From: Eukaryota sp. TZLM1-RC
Lineage: Eukaryota; Metamonada: BaSk clade
Reading direction: 5' to 3'
NCBI GenBank assembly: GCA_040285825.1
Contig: JAUPSS010000007.1
Span: 272,501 to 336,500, forward strand
DNA: 64,000 nucleotides
Under the pieces are notes generated by a model, which was not told the origin of the DNA, made no database searches, and worked only from the letters and a program-made list of their open reading frames with translations. Position 1 is the stretch's first letter, and every line of letters begins with the position of its first letter. This document shows, in pieces, positions 9,901 to 22,900 of the stretch. The position numbers and the translations under genes are program-made.

Positions 9901-11665
9901 AAATAAATAAAAAACAAAAATATAATCAAAAACAATACTGTTCTTAGTGCATTATCGACTAGTGTAGCTCACTGACAGAAAGTTAATTTGATTCATCTTG
10001 TCTGGGGATATGGCTCATGATCAATTTTTTTGATCAATTTCCACCACCTTAACTGATATTTTCTCTTGTAAAAATCATGGAATTGGATTGGAAACAGTGC
10101 TATGACTGGCATCTATTCTGTCTACCCAGCAAAAAACACCCATATCGTCCATATTGAATTATTAAATAGTGCTAAGTCAAATAGACGGACTTGAATGGAA
10201 AGTTTTCAATAACTAATTAAGGCCATGTAGATACAAACAAGTGACATTACAAATGTTGTTACAATTTATTTACATATTTGATTAACAAATCATCCAACAA
10301 AAATCAAGATTTATCAAAAGCATTTCAATTGAGCAGCTTTGTTGTCCTGCTTGAACTTAAACCTATTTAAACAATTATTGTTTTAAATATCGACCAAATA
10401 TTGATGCTTTTGAACACAATACAGTTTAGCCATCCTGGATTTCAGTGTGGAGTCGTAAAAATTCATGAATTATAAAAACGAACGAAAATATTATATAATG
10501 TTGTTTTGTATTTGACAGTTGATGGTTATTGATTCAATTGAACAATTATTGTTTTTCAATAACGATCAGAAAAAGGATTTTGTTTATGTATTTTCTTTGC
10601 GGAGCAGTTAACTAATTTAGGTATAGATCTGTAATCATTCAATAAAGTGAACTGTAAAGAAACGCTTTATTAATAACAATACAATTTTTCCATTAACAAT
10701 TGACGTGAAATAATGAGATTGCAACACTTCTCAACAACCGCTCTTCTTGTGCTTCTATCAACTCAATCCAACAACCATGTATGACATTTTAAAAAGATGC
10801 TTTACGATCATTTACTTGAAATGCAACTATAAACAACTTTCTTCTCGCCGAACCCTCAACAGGAAATGATTAAACCAAAAAAAATCCATTTTTGGCAGAC
10901 CCTAATACACAACCAGAATTGAAACTGTCACAAATGAACTCGACTTCTGTTTACATTTAAGTTTTTGCTATATTGATAACGATTGATCAAAATGGATATT
11001 AACTAAACCGAATTGGTTTGTTTTTTCATAAAACAATTTTCGTCAATTGCATCAGTCAAAATGAAAGTAGTGATTACTTCAAGGAATTCGTTTTCACTTA
11101 CTACTGGTTAAAGTGAGTAATTTTGTTTTTTAATGCATTCGGGAACAACGACAAAATTCTTCATTAGATAAGCTCTTGTTTCTCCTTTCAAATTCTCCTG
11201 TGAACCTAGATGTAGCATTGCTTTCAAAAGTCCCTATGGTTTCTTGGCCCATATTAAGGAGTAAAAGGAAGATTAGTGTTCATCTTTGTATAGTGTCTTT
11301 TAGGTTTTCTTCTTGTGATAAATCTGTTGGTTTCTTTTCCTATATAGTATTTGTGTTGAAATTAGCTGTTCATTTAGGCTTACCTTCAAGGATTTTGATT
11401 CTTCTGTACTTTGCAGTGGTTCGATTTAATAATGAAAAATGAAGAAACAGTTTTACTCTATTTCACTACCGATTCATCAATTTAGTCTTCATGATATTGA
11501 TTTTTTCAGACTATTGCGGTTGTTGAATATGTAATTATTGGATGAACTAAAAGTATTCGTGAACTGAGTTTTTATGAAAATCAGAAACAGTAACTCTTAA
11601 ATCTTTTTCTAGAAGAACGATAATTACGTCACACTATAAATTGTCAAAAAACTCGTTTAAGCCTG
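9901..11665. other. Long non-coding spacer
   Basis: AT-rich with only short, unconvincing frames. I see no repeats shared with the rest of the window. Confidence 0.35.
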
Positions 11666-12241
11666 TTATCTTTGAAAAAAATTTCTAGACATCTTTATAG
11701 TTGAATCACACAATTCTGAATTTATAATGAAAAAGTTCGGATGTCTATCTAATCCAATAATGCAATCACGATTCTCATTTAAAAAAACAGTAATTTGATT
11801 ATTATTTAGTAACACGTTCCTGTTTTTTTGTGTACAGATTGACAAAAAACAACTTATCAAATGATTGTTTATGACCAGAAGTAAGAAAATCAAAATAAAA
11901 AAATAAGTTATTTTATTATTGAGTTCAATCCGAATTGCGTCTTTAACATGCAAAATGGAAAGGTCAAGTTCAATCGAGGCCAACATTACAAAATTAAATG
12001 TACATTGGAACAGAGCTAACCACATGTGAAAATTTTCTGAAATACTTTGACCACAGATAGTTTTACAATTACCTAACTCCAAATTAGACAAAGGTCTATT
12101 CAACAACTGAATGCTGTTGTGTGCATTGGAAAAAGTTGTAGAGCGGCAAGTACCTGAGTCTGTTCTAACAATAACGACATGAGCTATTTTCAGTTGTATT
12201 ATCAAAAGCAACACCAAGTTTCTAACCGACTCTTCGTTCAT
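11666..12241 (-). CDS. Hypothetical protein, possibly spurious
   Basis: A 191-residue ORF with an ATG start at 12241. The start region (LVLLLIIQLKIAHV) and a second hydrophobic run (YFFILIFLLLVINNHLISCF) could be a signal/anchor and a membrane segment. I recognise no family. Base composition is as AT-rich as the surroundings, unlike the more GC-rich sure genes nearby, so this may be a chance ORF. Confidence 0.2.
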   Translation of the reverse strand: MNEESVRNLVLLLIIQLKIAHVVIVRTDSGTCRSTTFSNAHNSIQLLNRPLSNLELGNCKTICGQSISENFHMWLALFQCTFNFVMLASIELDLSILHVKDAIRIELNNKITYFFILIFLLLVINNHLISCFLSICTQKNRNVLLNNNQITVFLNENRDCIIGLDRHPNFFIINSELCDSTIKMSRNFFQR

Positions 12242-12780
12242 TTCAAATCGGTTAAAATCACTATTGCATTTCAGTAATAATTCGGAAAGACATTTGTGAC
12301 GTTTTTGAAGATGGAACTATTGGTGTGTTCTAGCAATGCGCACAAAAACACGTGCTAAACACTGAACACTGAATATCAATTCTGTTAATTTCCATTATCC
12401 CAGCAATGGGCCTAACAAGACAAAATGTCTTTGACAAATAGATCTTGCACATTGTCCTTTTTGAAATCCGTATCATCACAAAATCTTGTTTACAATTTAG
12501 AATTTTGTTTTATGATCAATGTTAGTTTGACCTGATGTATTGGTGAACTGTGATGTGGAAAAATACAACTGATACACTAGCCTGATTTGATGTTGTGAGA
12601 TAAACAACAGTAACTTAACAGTTGCAGAACACCGCACAGGTGTGCAAAACACCGCATAAGTGTTGATCTAGGGGGTTTGTAAGCGTGTTGAGTGCTTTGT
12701 GCTTCTAATATTGTGCCAATGATAGTGTTTATTCTCATTGATTTTCAAACTGTTGAAGATTTTAAATTTATAATAGTTAT

Positions 12781-13796
12781 TCAATCCAAAAGCCGAAGAA
12801 CAGTGCTGCCAATGAGACAGAAATCTAATGTGCCTGATTCTGTTCGAAAACGTGTTTCAGTTTGCTTCGTTCTAACATTACTGATAGTTAATTGATCAGA
12901 AGCAACATTCACATCAATAATGTCCTTTTCATCACATAGTATTGAATTGTCTTCATTGAAATCTGGATGTTGTGGAGAGAAAATGGTGATATCAGTTTCC
13001 ACGGCGTTTGGGAATGAATAAGAGCATTGTACCCCTGAATGGAGCATGCGACCTGAATATAGTGATTGTGGGCCATCCTCCGTGAACCTTAGAGCAACGT
13101 TTCCCTGCATCATCTCAATGCAAAATTGAAATCGCAGGATACAGTGCATTTTATGGGAGGCGACTGCACCAAAAGTACAGTGTTCCGCCATATTGACATA
13201 GACGTTGCCTTCGTTGAAGGTATAATCGCCTTCATAGCTAACGAATTTCACAGTTGGAGGTGGGTGATGAATTTCATCTGTCAAATCGAGTAACAAAGCA
13301 ATTACGCTGTCAGTAGGCCGCTGAGATGACTCTTTTTATGAACAGCGACGACCAAATCATGATCATCATTTTCAATAACTGTCTGGATGAAAGCTCTTCG
13401 CCATTCTGCCGAATTGACCAAGAGTTTTTTCATCATTGCTACGCATTTGTTCATGACAACATCAACATTGAAATAGTGGACCCATCTATAAACCATCAGA
13501 ACGTTGTCTTCATCAAGTACTACTTGTTGACAATAAAGTAGTTTTAGGAAGGTAACAAGACTGTCTGTTGAATAGCGGTGTTCTGATAGATCCCCCTCAC
13601 GCTTGTCCGATTCCTCTACACTGTGCTTGAACCAACCGCGAAAGACTTCAGACCAAATCACAAGAACTCGTTCATGGACGGGAATTCTTTCGTCTCCATG
13701 AATGATGGTGAAGTCAGAGGAGTCATTACCCCATAAGTCAGAGATAGGTGCACATCTTGAAATACGAAAGATGTCTATCCCTCTATTTGTAGACAT
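12781..13796 (-). pseudogene. BTB/POZ family protein, frameshifted (member 1)
   Basis: The ATG at 13796 starts a BTB domain ('SDFTIIHGDERIPVHERVLV', then 'SLVTFLKLLYC' and 'DNVLMVYRWVHYF') matching the intact paralogue at 37420-38505. After 'HKK' near 13330 the frame is lost and the paralogous C-terminal region continues one frame over from about 13320 to 12781 ('ESSQRPTDSVIALLLDLTDE'). The break lies in a run of five A's; one A fewer than expected explains it. BTB domains dimerise and often serve as Cullin-3 adaptors. The C-terminal beta-rich region is specific to this family. It may be a real pseudogene or a base-calling error. Confidence 0.7.
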
Positions 13797-14063
13797 ACTT
13801 GAATGAAGTGAGAACCAATATTGTGATATTATTGAAATAGGTTCGCAGACATCAAATATAATTGGAACATCATCAGTAAATTGTGGTTTGTGCAAATAAA
13901 TCAACATCTTGAAACTAATGAAAAACACAATTTCACATCAGTGTGATATTGATCTGTTTTGCCTTGACAGATCAAAATTTTGTTTTGTTTTTTGGTTTTT
14001 TTCTGATTAGTCCAATGTTATTATTTTAATAACATTAGAAAACCATCTGTGAAAAGAAATTGA

Positions 14064-14246
14064 GCCGCTGTTGAAGATTTTGTTGATGAAGGACAAGCCC
14101 TAAGTACACAGTTGGAAAAGTTTTGCACTTCCAAACATGGTTCTTCGCAACTTCTTTTTCAGGAATTAGCCACAGAGTTGCTGGACAAGTCTCATCCTCC
14201 TCAACCACCAAAAGGAACTGAAGCGTCTTTTCATCAATGTATGTGA
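14064..14246 (+). pseudogene. Unidentified coding-like fragment
   Basis: About 60 residues open to a TGA at 14244-14246, with normal-looking composition (FVDEGQALSTQLEKF, LLFQELATELLDKSHP). A TGA lies immediately upstream and there is no ATG, so it is a fragment or an isolated exon. Family unknown. Confidence 0.25.
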
Positions 14247-14670
14247 AACATGTAGTGCGAAAAAGTACAAAAAAGTACTACAAAAAGTACGTACTTAACA
14301 AATCTGTACATACACATACTGTAGAAACTCTGTTATTGGAAAAAAATAAATAAAATGCTTCAGTTAGTGAAAATACACAGGACTGTTTTCATGATAAATC
14401 TGAGTCTAATGGTAGGGTGCTTATTTAAGCTTAAAGTACACTTGAAGTACACTTCAGTTCTTTAGAATCCTTCACTTCTTTAGAATCCAGAATCTGGACA
14501 AAACATTATCATTGCAAGAAAACCAATCCAGCATGCCCAAAGATTTTCAAAATTGCTATATCAAAATCTTTAAAAGAATCTAAGAAGTCTAGACAACTGA
14601 AACCTCTACTGTAACTTTAGACATGCTGTAAATGGTTGCTTGAGATGGCTTAAACACCTCATTTATCCCA
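14247..14670. repeat. Spacer with short direct repeats
   Basis: Contains several AAAGTAC repeats (about 14260-14300), a doubled AAGTACACTT (about 14440) and a doubled TTCTTTAGAATCC (about 14460-14490). No gene is seen. It is probably the promoter region of the BTB gene that follows. Confidence 0.35.
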
Positions 14671-15686
14671 ATGCTTACCTCTGACTTCATTCAAGCAAAA
14701 CCCTCTCAACTAACATCCAATCTGTGGAATGACCAAGAATCATCTGATTTTGCTATTATTTATGGTGATCATACCTTTCATGTACACAAGCACATTCTCG
14801 CGCCTTGGTCTGGTGTCTTTCGTTCTTGGTTCAACAGTCAAATGCATGAGGGAAAGAGTGGAGTATGTGACCTTTCTGAACATAGGTTTGGGGCTCAATC
14901 TTTGCAGGAAGTGTTGCAATATCTCTATTACATCGAGCTGCCATTATCACCTTCTAACATTTACCTCATTTATCGATGGGCTGACTACTTTGGAGTAGAC
15001 GAGTTGATAAAGGGAGTCCTCGAAAAGTTACAAGAACGATTGGGGTGTTATCACTGGCTGCAGCCCGTGTGCTCCCAGATTAAGGAGCACCAGGATGCAA
15101 AACTGCTTGCTACATTGACCAATCTTGCAGTTGAATCTTCATTTGACAATTTGTTAGAAGCATTGCTGTTCATGCAGATTCGCGAAGCAGACAAGACCAT
15201 GACGTTCAAGCCAGTGTTTCACCTTGACTCAGATGAAGAGCCCATTTTTCTCAATGAAGATAAAAATGTTCTCGTTTGCCTCGAGCGTACCCTCGGATCT
15301 TCTACCCCTAAAACAACGCAATGTCCAGTAACAATAACACCAGCTTTCAGGATCATGGTCACTGTAGATTTCAAAATAAGTGCAACTATTGGGCATGTTG
15401 GTATAGGATTACTGAGAAATTGTACAGAAGGTGGTCAAACAGTAGAACAATTTGTTTGGACTAATAGCTCAATTAACGCTTCTAATAGCCCACTTATGTT
15501 GCGAGGGTTGATCATCTCAACAGTGGAGCTATGATTCATATTCATGTTGACCCAAGTAAAGGAGTCTTTCGATTTGAATGTAAGGACTTTTCCAAGAGTT
15601 TCAACTTTACACCACCCGTGGATGACTTTGAAACATTCAATATTGGTTGTTTTGTAAGGGGTGTAACTATACTTACAATTCTTTGA
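14671..15686 (+). pseudogene. BTB/POZ family protein, frameshifted near the C-terminus (member 2)
   Basis: The ATG at 14671 opens a BTB domain ('SDFAIIYGDHTFHVHKHILA', 'GVFRSWFNSQMHEG', 'IYLIYRWADYFGVDELI') and a family-specific C-terminal region. The frame ends early at 15534. The expected C-terminal continuation ('VDHLNSGAMIHIHVD' to 'GVTILTIL') is in another frame and ends with TGA at 15684-15686. The shift falls near GAGGGTTG at about 15505. It faces away from member 1 with about 900 bp between and is more divergent than the other three members. Confidence 0.7.
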
Positions 15687-16045
15687 CCACTGTACCTTCT
15701 GAAAGTAAATTTTGTTTTATGGACAAATTCGCTGTGTATTCAATTACAATGGTTTGGACAAACTCAAAAGCTCAAAAATATAGACAACAATAGTGAACTT
15801 ATTACATCTATATTAATTTGGTGGACACAAATTGGTAATTGTAGTGTTTTCCAAAATATCAAATTCAATTCACGGGGTGTTTCTCAACACCAGGTCATCA
15901 CTCATTCACAAGATGAAATTTGAAGACTCTAGATCACAATTTGCAAGAGGTTTATAATTTATAATCAACCTCTCATAACTTTCCTTATTCAAACCACGTT
16001 TTGGAAATCCAATAAAAGCCATTTATGAACTTAAAATAAATGTAA
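15687..16045. other. Spacer without recognisable gene
   Basis: AT-rich; no coding frame or repeat recognised. Confidence 0.4.
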
Positions 16046-16342
16046 TTTGACATTGTCCAAAGAATCTTCCCCACAGTCGATACCGTACCAATCTATTGCT
16101 TCATTCACAGTAGGAAACAAAACAACTTTGATCTTGACAGAGCAAAGGATCTCTTGTTCATCTATATGAATTCACAACTGTTCGGTAAGAGAAATTATGA
16201 CCTCCGAAACTATTTACATGAAAATATACACTGGCATTCGTTAGCAAGAGTTGTTGCCGAAGAAGAAAAAGTAATCTTGTGACATCTTCAAAGTTTCTAT
16301 GATATTCAAGTTGATGGTGAAAAAATTTATCCAGGCATCTGA
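16046..16342 (+). pseudogene. hAT-type transposase C-terminal (dimerisation) relic
   Basis: A frame of about 98 codons containing 'CFIHSRKQNNFDLDRAKDLL' followed by FIYMNSQL. This matches the shape of the hAT C-terminal motif (H-s-k/r-x-R-N-x-L ... a-x-x-L-v/f-x-x-y-x-N-x-x-L). One in-frame TGA at 16280-16282 and another at 16340 interrupt it. No rest of the transposase is adjacent; the relic at 1485-2245 belongs to the same broad superfamily. Confidence 0.45.
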
Positions 16343-17334
16343 TGACGAGATTAAAGACTAAGCTCTAGAACACATAGAAGCTCAATTTTGTTTGTAGTTG
16401 ATCCTGCTTTTTGTAAGAATAAAGTCATCCGAATGATTCGGTTCAACAGTAAGAATCGTATTCTCGACAGCATTGAAAAAACGTTTCCGATTACGCTTTT
16501 GATACACTACTTCGATATCTTTCATTTGCAATGATGTCCACAACATCACGTCATCAGGGTCAAAAAAGAGGTGTACTAGTAACTAGTGTATTGAAAGTAG
16601 TGTTTCTGGACGTTTCGCAAACGTGAAAAGGGGTAAACGGAAATACGTGTAGTATAGCACTAGTATTTTCCTTATAACAAGGGTATGAATGCAGAACATA
16701 TATTTTTACGGACTGAATTATGTTTTGAAATTCAACCTGTTGCGGCAATTACTTTAGATACAATGATTTCAAAAAAAGTACCTTGTTGAATTTGAATAAC
16801 CAGCTATACAGTCAGTTATCCTGAGTAACACATACTATCTATCCGGTTACAGTTTGCAAATACAAAGTGTACATTAAACTTATTGATTATTGTTGGATCC
16901 GATCACTTCTTTAAGGAATCAGGTATTATTAAGTCATTATTACCTTGAAATACTTTCAACTATATGTCAAATATCATGTTTCTTGTCATATTCTATATTT
17001 AATTATGAAGCAGTGCACCTTACATATAAGAATTAATTAAAGAGTTGACAACAAGCTGCTTATGACTGTATCCATGTAGGCTACATAATGCCTCAGAATA
17101 TAGAAATGCTGAATAAAAATAACAAAAACACAAACTGCCCAACAATTGTTGGTCCTTTGAACTTGAAACGCAAAAATTAATGCGGCTTTGTTTTTCGAAG
17201 CATGCAAATATTATTGTTTTTGAGTTGAGTAATTTACTTGCATTCACTAATTGTTCGGTATTGTGTATGAGTAACTGTGTATCCTCTTGGGTATTGGTTT
17301 TACTAAATCTTTGATTTTATGTAAAGCGGCACTT
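16343..17334. other. Non-coding spacer
   Basis: Nothing recognised on either strand beyond short AT-rich frames. Confidence 0.35.
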
Positions 17335-19250
17335 TTTTTTAAAACTGGAATATTTATTGAGATAAAAAAAACCCATCTAGAATTCAATATCCTCCAAACA
17401 AGCGTCACTATTACTGAACCTACTCACAGCATTACGTTCATATTCTACACCAGTAGCTAAAAGTGCCTTTGAAATCATTGTTGGAATAGACTTGAAAATG
17501 CAAAAAACAATTCTATTTAACCAGAAAGTGGAGTTCATTGTTTTACCAGACCTATTCAATAACACTTTTTTAAAATTTTCAAAAAAGTGCAACCCTGAAG
17601 GTCCAATATTGCCAAAAAGAGAAATTGCAAACGGAACAAACTGATATTTCACATGTTCCACTCTACCTAACTGTGCCAAAGGTTCTTCATATTTTTTTAT
17701 CTTCTTTTTTTCGGCGTTAGATAACGGCGAATCAGCGGAATACACTAAACGAGCAGCAGAATTTTTGCAAACATCAACTGAGACAACATCTACAACATTG
17801 AGAACACCATCGATCCCTTGAGCTACTAAATCTGCCCTTCTTTTACCAAGGAATCATCAGTTTGATCTGAAGACAGCTTACGTACTAGTGGCTCAATAAA
17901 TGCCTCTATATTGAAACTTTTGCACATGGCATATAATTGATCACGAACTGAGTCATGAACAATTGAGCGATAAGTTATAAAATACTTACAGTTTAAAATA
18001 TGGGAAAGCGTAACAACACTTTTGCAGCGACAAATTAAATCATTTGGTAATGAACAAGGCCATAGAAAACATCTCATTCTCATTGCAGTGGTCCAGTGGT
18101 GATCATTAAGAAGAAGGCCATAAATGTTGGGAATTTGGGAGATTAAGCAACTTGAGCAACTGTCTTCAAGATCAATCAAAAAGTTTGCAAAAACGGGATT
18201 TTTTTCCTTAGCCAAGCTAAGACGTACAATATAATCCAAGTTTTCTAAAACTTTCAAAAAATTGTTTCTGCAATTTTGCAAAAGTCAGTGGTAAGGAGAG
18301 CAAGCTTCTTGAAGGAAGTTCCACAATATCAGAGTAGAAACATTTAGCCCAAATATTGGGTGAAAGAGTTTCAATTTCCTGTTGCAAAGAAATAAGATAA
18401 GAGCTGTCACAATTTTCAATGAGATGAATTTTTTCAGGAAAACGATTCACAAATTCATAAATAAAATTTTTTCCACCTCCAATAAAGGCAGCTTTACAGA
18501 GGTAGCTTGATTTATGAAAATCAACACCACCAAAATTTGTACCGCAAAAAATGTGGCTTCGTAACTGAGATGCATCAATTTCCAATAATTTTGCTAAAAA
18601 ATTGGTTCTTTGTTCATTAAAAATGCGACAAAACTCCAACGAAATTGATGGTGATGTTGATCTCAAAATATGAGTAAATTTTCCAGAATAACAGATTTTT
18701 AGTAAAAAGAATTTCAAATGTTTCTCAATATTTAAATTTTCTATTGATTCTAATTCATTTCCAAATTGAGTCAACAGAGTCGAAAGTTGGCTTTTGACTT
18801 CATCAATATGTCTGAGATAACAACCCAAAAAACGAAAACCAGACTGATCATAATTGATAAAGAAGACATTGACATCATTAATGAAAAAATCAATTGGTTC
18901 ATGGCCAATAATCAAACATTTGGAGATATTCAATGAGAGACCAATATCTTCATAACGATGTTGAATAAAAGTTGCTATTTGTTTCAGAATTGTATCTATT
19001 TCTGGGAATTTTTCTTTTAATTCGCACATTAATGGATGAATTGCCAGACAAAAGAAAAAAAAATAAGTGGATCACCTTGTTTAACACCTGAAGACGAAAA
19101 CGAGTCAAAGTTTTCGTAGACCAATGTGGATGATTTTCCATAAAATGAATAGAAAAAAGGCTCAACTTCAGGAAAATGCTTTCTCAGCAAAGGTAAAATG
19201 GAAAAACGAGAAACAGAATTGCAAGCATTATTAAAATCTCTTTTTTTAGT
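17335..19250 (-). mobile_element. REL retrotransposon family B, 5'-truncated copy lacking the RT catalytic motif
   Basis: Minus-strand copy closely matching 49805-51745 of the full-length element. It begins inside RT, at the point where the full copy reads 'KNAFNSVSRSSI', and continues to the 3' end. Frames run 19256-19029, 19029-18217, 18281-17826 and 17745-17377 with small shifts. Relative to the full copy, 42 bp are missing near 18980, in frame, removing 14 residues that include the YMDD block. The nuclease block near 17800 is also broken by a one-base loss. The 3' end is AATAAATATTCCAGTTTTAA then A's. The copy cannot be active. Confidence 0.85.
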
Positions 19251-19437
19251 GCACATGAACTATTACTGTAAAAACTGTGGATGATCACCAAATGTGGGTT
19301 GCTGTTTGATATTGGATTTGAGGTTTAATGAGATCTTATCTTCACAGTATTTTCAAAGTGATGACAATGTGTACGAAGAAACGCTTTGCGTATTCTGAAA
19401 AAGAAACAATACTATTCTCTTTCACAAAAAGCTAAAG

Positions 19438-19985
19438 ATGTTTATTGAATATATTTTTTATTTTCAAAAATACAAAAGGAGTTCGCCCAAAAATTTGATC
19501 AACAATTCTATTCTTTTGGTAAAAAATAGAGGTAATTTAATGCTTGAAGGACTTGATGGGACCACTATCATAACTGATGTGTGTAATAATTCTTTCATAC
19601 CATTAGCTCAGTCAAAACACAAGAATCCGCTGTCTGTTACAAAAATTTTTAAAATTGACAAATATAAAGCAAAGTTGCTATTCTTGAATGCCGAATCTCA
19701 CACTCATTATGTCCTTTGTCCTGTTGCTTTTTCGTTACATGGTACGCTTGTACCACCTGCTTTATCCTTTTTGGATGATTTTGTTGAAATTGTAAAACAC
19801 CGAACAGGAAGTATTTTGACAAAACGTTTTGGCAGACTGGATTTTTTTCCAATTTTTAAAGGTTATGTCCCCTTATTGTCTTATTTATTATCTTGTAAGC
19901 GCTCCTATGCAGGAAAAACTTCTAGTAATTTCTTTTTGACTGATTTGGGATATGATGATTTAGAATTTTAATTTTGTTGTTCAGT
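19438..19985 (+). mobile_element. 3' end of a REL-type retrotransposon, family E
   Basis: A plus-strand frame ending with TAA at about 19971 codes for the typical C-terminal tail of these elements: 'HYVLCPVAFSLHGTL', 'FLDDFVEIVKHRTG', and an acidic end 'DLGYDDLEF'. Upstream parts are missing, so it is 5'-truncated. The same C-terminal end occurs in the fragment at 44150-44330. Family A has inserted a few bases downstream. Confidence 0.6.
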
Positions 19986-19989
19986 TTCT

Positions 19990-19998
19990 TAGAGGAAT
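19990..19998. repeat. Target-site duplication, left, of family A copy 1
   Basis: TAGAGGAAT occurs here and again at 23345-23353, exactly bordering the element, indicating a 9-bp target-site duplication. Confidence 0.7.
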
Positions 19999-22900
19999 CT
20001 AAAATTTATATTTATTGAATTTGCACACTTGATTAAATTAAATCATAACTAATGGGACGACTATCATTAAACCAAGATTTCCTCTACAAAATCTTGATTT
20101 GCTTGCTGTCTAGCTAAAGCTTCTCTAATTCGATTGAAAAACCGCGGTAATCTATTAATAATGGCAAATTGAATCCGTGAACGCCATAAAAAAATATCAA
20201 ATCTTTTCATTGTTTTTTCTTTCACCATTTTTTGGAAGTCATCCAAAAAAGTTTCTGCTTCAACTGATAATCTTCCATTTATCGAAAATGGGAAAGCAAT
20301 AAAAACCAGCTGTGTATTTCTATCGACATTTGAATCTTCAATTTCTTTATCATATTTTCTATGTTTTTCTTTTGCTTTAAAATCAAGAGCAGCCATAGGA
20401 TTAAGTTTTCTTCTGTGAACCAAAGTATAATTTGCAACATTACATGAGACAAAGTCAACAATAGCTTCAGAATTATCAAGCCAATCACAGTATACATCAT
20501 TTCTATCATCGGAACCAAAATTATTCAGAGAAAGTGTTTCCTTCAGCAGGGGCTCTTTGATACACGATATCCTTGCAGTTTGTGCCATATTGAAAACAGT
20601 GTCTCTAACAGCATCATGTAATGAAGAACGATAAGTTATCAATTTAGAGCAATTTAGAGCATGGCGCAAAGTGAGTTGAGGTGAATTCGAACAAATACAT
20701 TTTTCTTTTGATAATAATTGGTTAATGGGGATGTTCAGATATAATCTCATTTTTGTTACAAATGCTTCATTAGTGGCACACAATCCAAATCTTCGTGGTA
20801 CAATGGTTACAAAAAGTGAAGAATCTGACGCCTTGTTTTCACAAACACCCTTTTCCAATAACAATGAGTGAAGATCTTGATTTAAAACAGCCGAGCTGCA
20901 AATATTATTATAAAGATCTTTTCATACATTCCAGTCAATCTTTTCTGTAATGTTCGAAGAGTGTACTTCAAATTTAAAACATTTTTTTCTGGAATATTGC
21001 CATTGAATGATTGGGGAAAACATCGACCCCATTTTTCTACATCAATTCTTGAAATTTCTTCATTTAATGCAAAAACAGTGGAACTTTGCGTTGTCATCAA
21101 TAAATCTTCCCAATCTGCAAATCTTTCGGAAAACTCAAAGATTGCATTTCTGCATCCACCAACAAAAAGCACACGAGGTAAGAATAGAAGCCTTCGTCCA
21201 CCCTAAACCACCATAATGTGGACTAAGGTAAGCATGATCTGGAATTTGAAACATTTTACATCCCAATAATTGAGACAGAACTTTTGCACGTAACTCATTA
21301 AACTTTTTGAGCCAAAGGTCTAGTGACGAGAGGATTTGTAGATCGAAATATATGATTAAAATTGGAACTAAAACACAGTCTTATAATGGTAAATTTGATG
21401 TGTTTTTTTATATCTAAATTCATCATTCGGTCAATTTTGTCAGAAATTGAGTTCAACTTTTCAAACAATTTTTGGTAATTTCATCATTATTTCCTAAAAA
21501 TGAACCCAAATGACGAATAGCATCAATTGAATATAATTTGGCTTGAATTTCAATATCATCAATTATTGTGGAAACTGGAGAATTCGATAACAAAACACAT
21601 TTAAGTAAATTAAGTCGGAGACCAATTTTGGTAAATAATTCTTTAAAACATACAGTTGCTTTTTTCACAATATTTAAATCACCAATAAGCACAACATCAT
21701 CCATATATGCAATCATTTTTAGCGAAGGAAACATCTCTTGAATTTGCAGTAGAATAGGATGAATGGCCAAACAAAGCAAAAGAGGTCCTAACGGATCTCC
21801 TTGCTTTACGCCACTTGATGAACTCAAAATGTTGTTACCAAAATGTAAATTAGAATATGTGCAATATGTTGATTGAAAATATGGTATTAATTCCGGCATA
21901 TATTGCAATAGAGCACCATGGATACTGCGACGACTTAGCGAATTGAAAGCATTACTAAAATCCAATGACATGCAAACATTGGATTCATTTTGACGAAATA
22001 AGACATCAGTAGCAAAAATCGCTGAAGAGACTCCATCTGTAGTATTTATACCATATTGAAAGGGTAATAAAATCTTTTTTGCTTTTTCATTGAACCTGCT
22101 TAAGCAACACGCAGAAAAAATATTGTGTAAGCTCTCAGAGACTGCAATAGGACGAACATCCATTTTTGAATTTTTGACAAGTGCAGTCAAACGAGAACTT
22201 CTTAATTCTTCTGGGTATTTGCGTTGACCAGATAATATTTGGTTGAAAAATTTGGTCAATAAACCAAGGCAATCTTCTGAAGAAATAATCGCGGCATTTA
22301 CATGATCAATAGTAATACCAGAAAGTCCGGCAGACTTACCACGAGGTCTCTTTTTGATAACCGAAAAAACTTCTGATGGCATCAATGGATAATTTTCCCA
22401 GTATGTGCCGTAAAAATTTTGATCCATTATAGGGTCTTCATAAGGATGAAGTATTTTCAGTTTATCTATTGTATTTTCATTGTTCGGTGCTTTGACTCCG
22501 GGACTTAAAGCTGACAAAGCCTTGGACCATTTGTTGTCAAAGCATTTGTCTTCAAAAATTTTACTTAATTTCTCGGATGACTGATTTCTCGGTGCTATAG
22601 TAGTTAAATCTTCGGAAATATTAACGAAATTTTGTTCAAAAGGAGGACAAAAAGAACCAAAAAATTCCCAAATAATAATGATAGCATACTTTCCTTTACA
22701 TAATTGATCCAAAAATCTTTGAAAAACGAAAGCAAATTCATTGCATTTGGTCGGATGAATTTCTTGAGGTATTCTTATAGGAGGATGGTAGTTATCAACT
22801 ATGCGGCATTTCAAGCAGCGATCAGAAGTTTTTCCTTTTGCATTTTTTCTAAAAGAAATACCACAAGTGTTGCAAGTTTTGTGCTTTAATCGGTTGCTAA

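Noticed and set aside
11176-11442. An 88-residue plus-strand frame
   Set aside because: No ATG at its start, low-complexity hydrophobic content, no similarity to anything recognised.
17335-19250. Clear target-site duplication for the truncated family B copy
   Set aside because: Flanks (GCGGCAC / GTGCACAT) share only a few bases, so no TSD is claimed.
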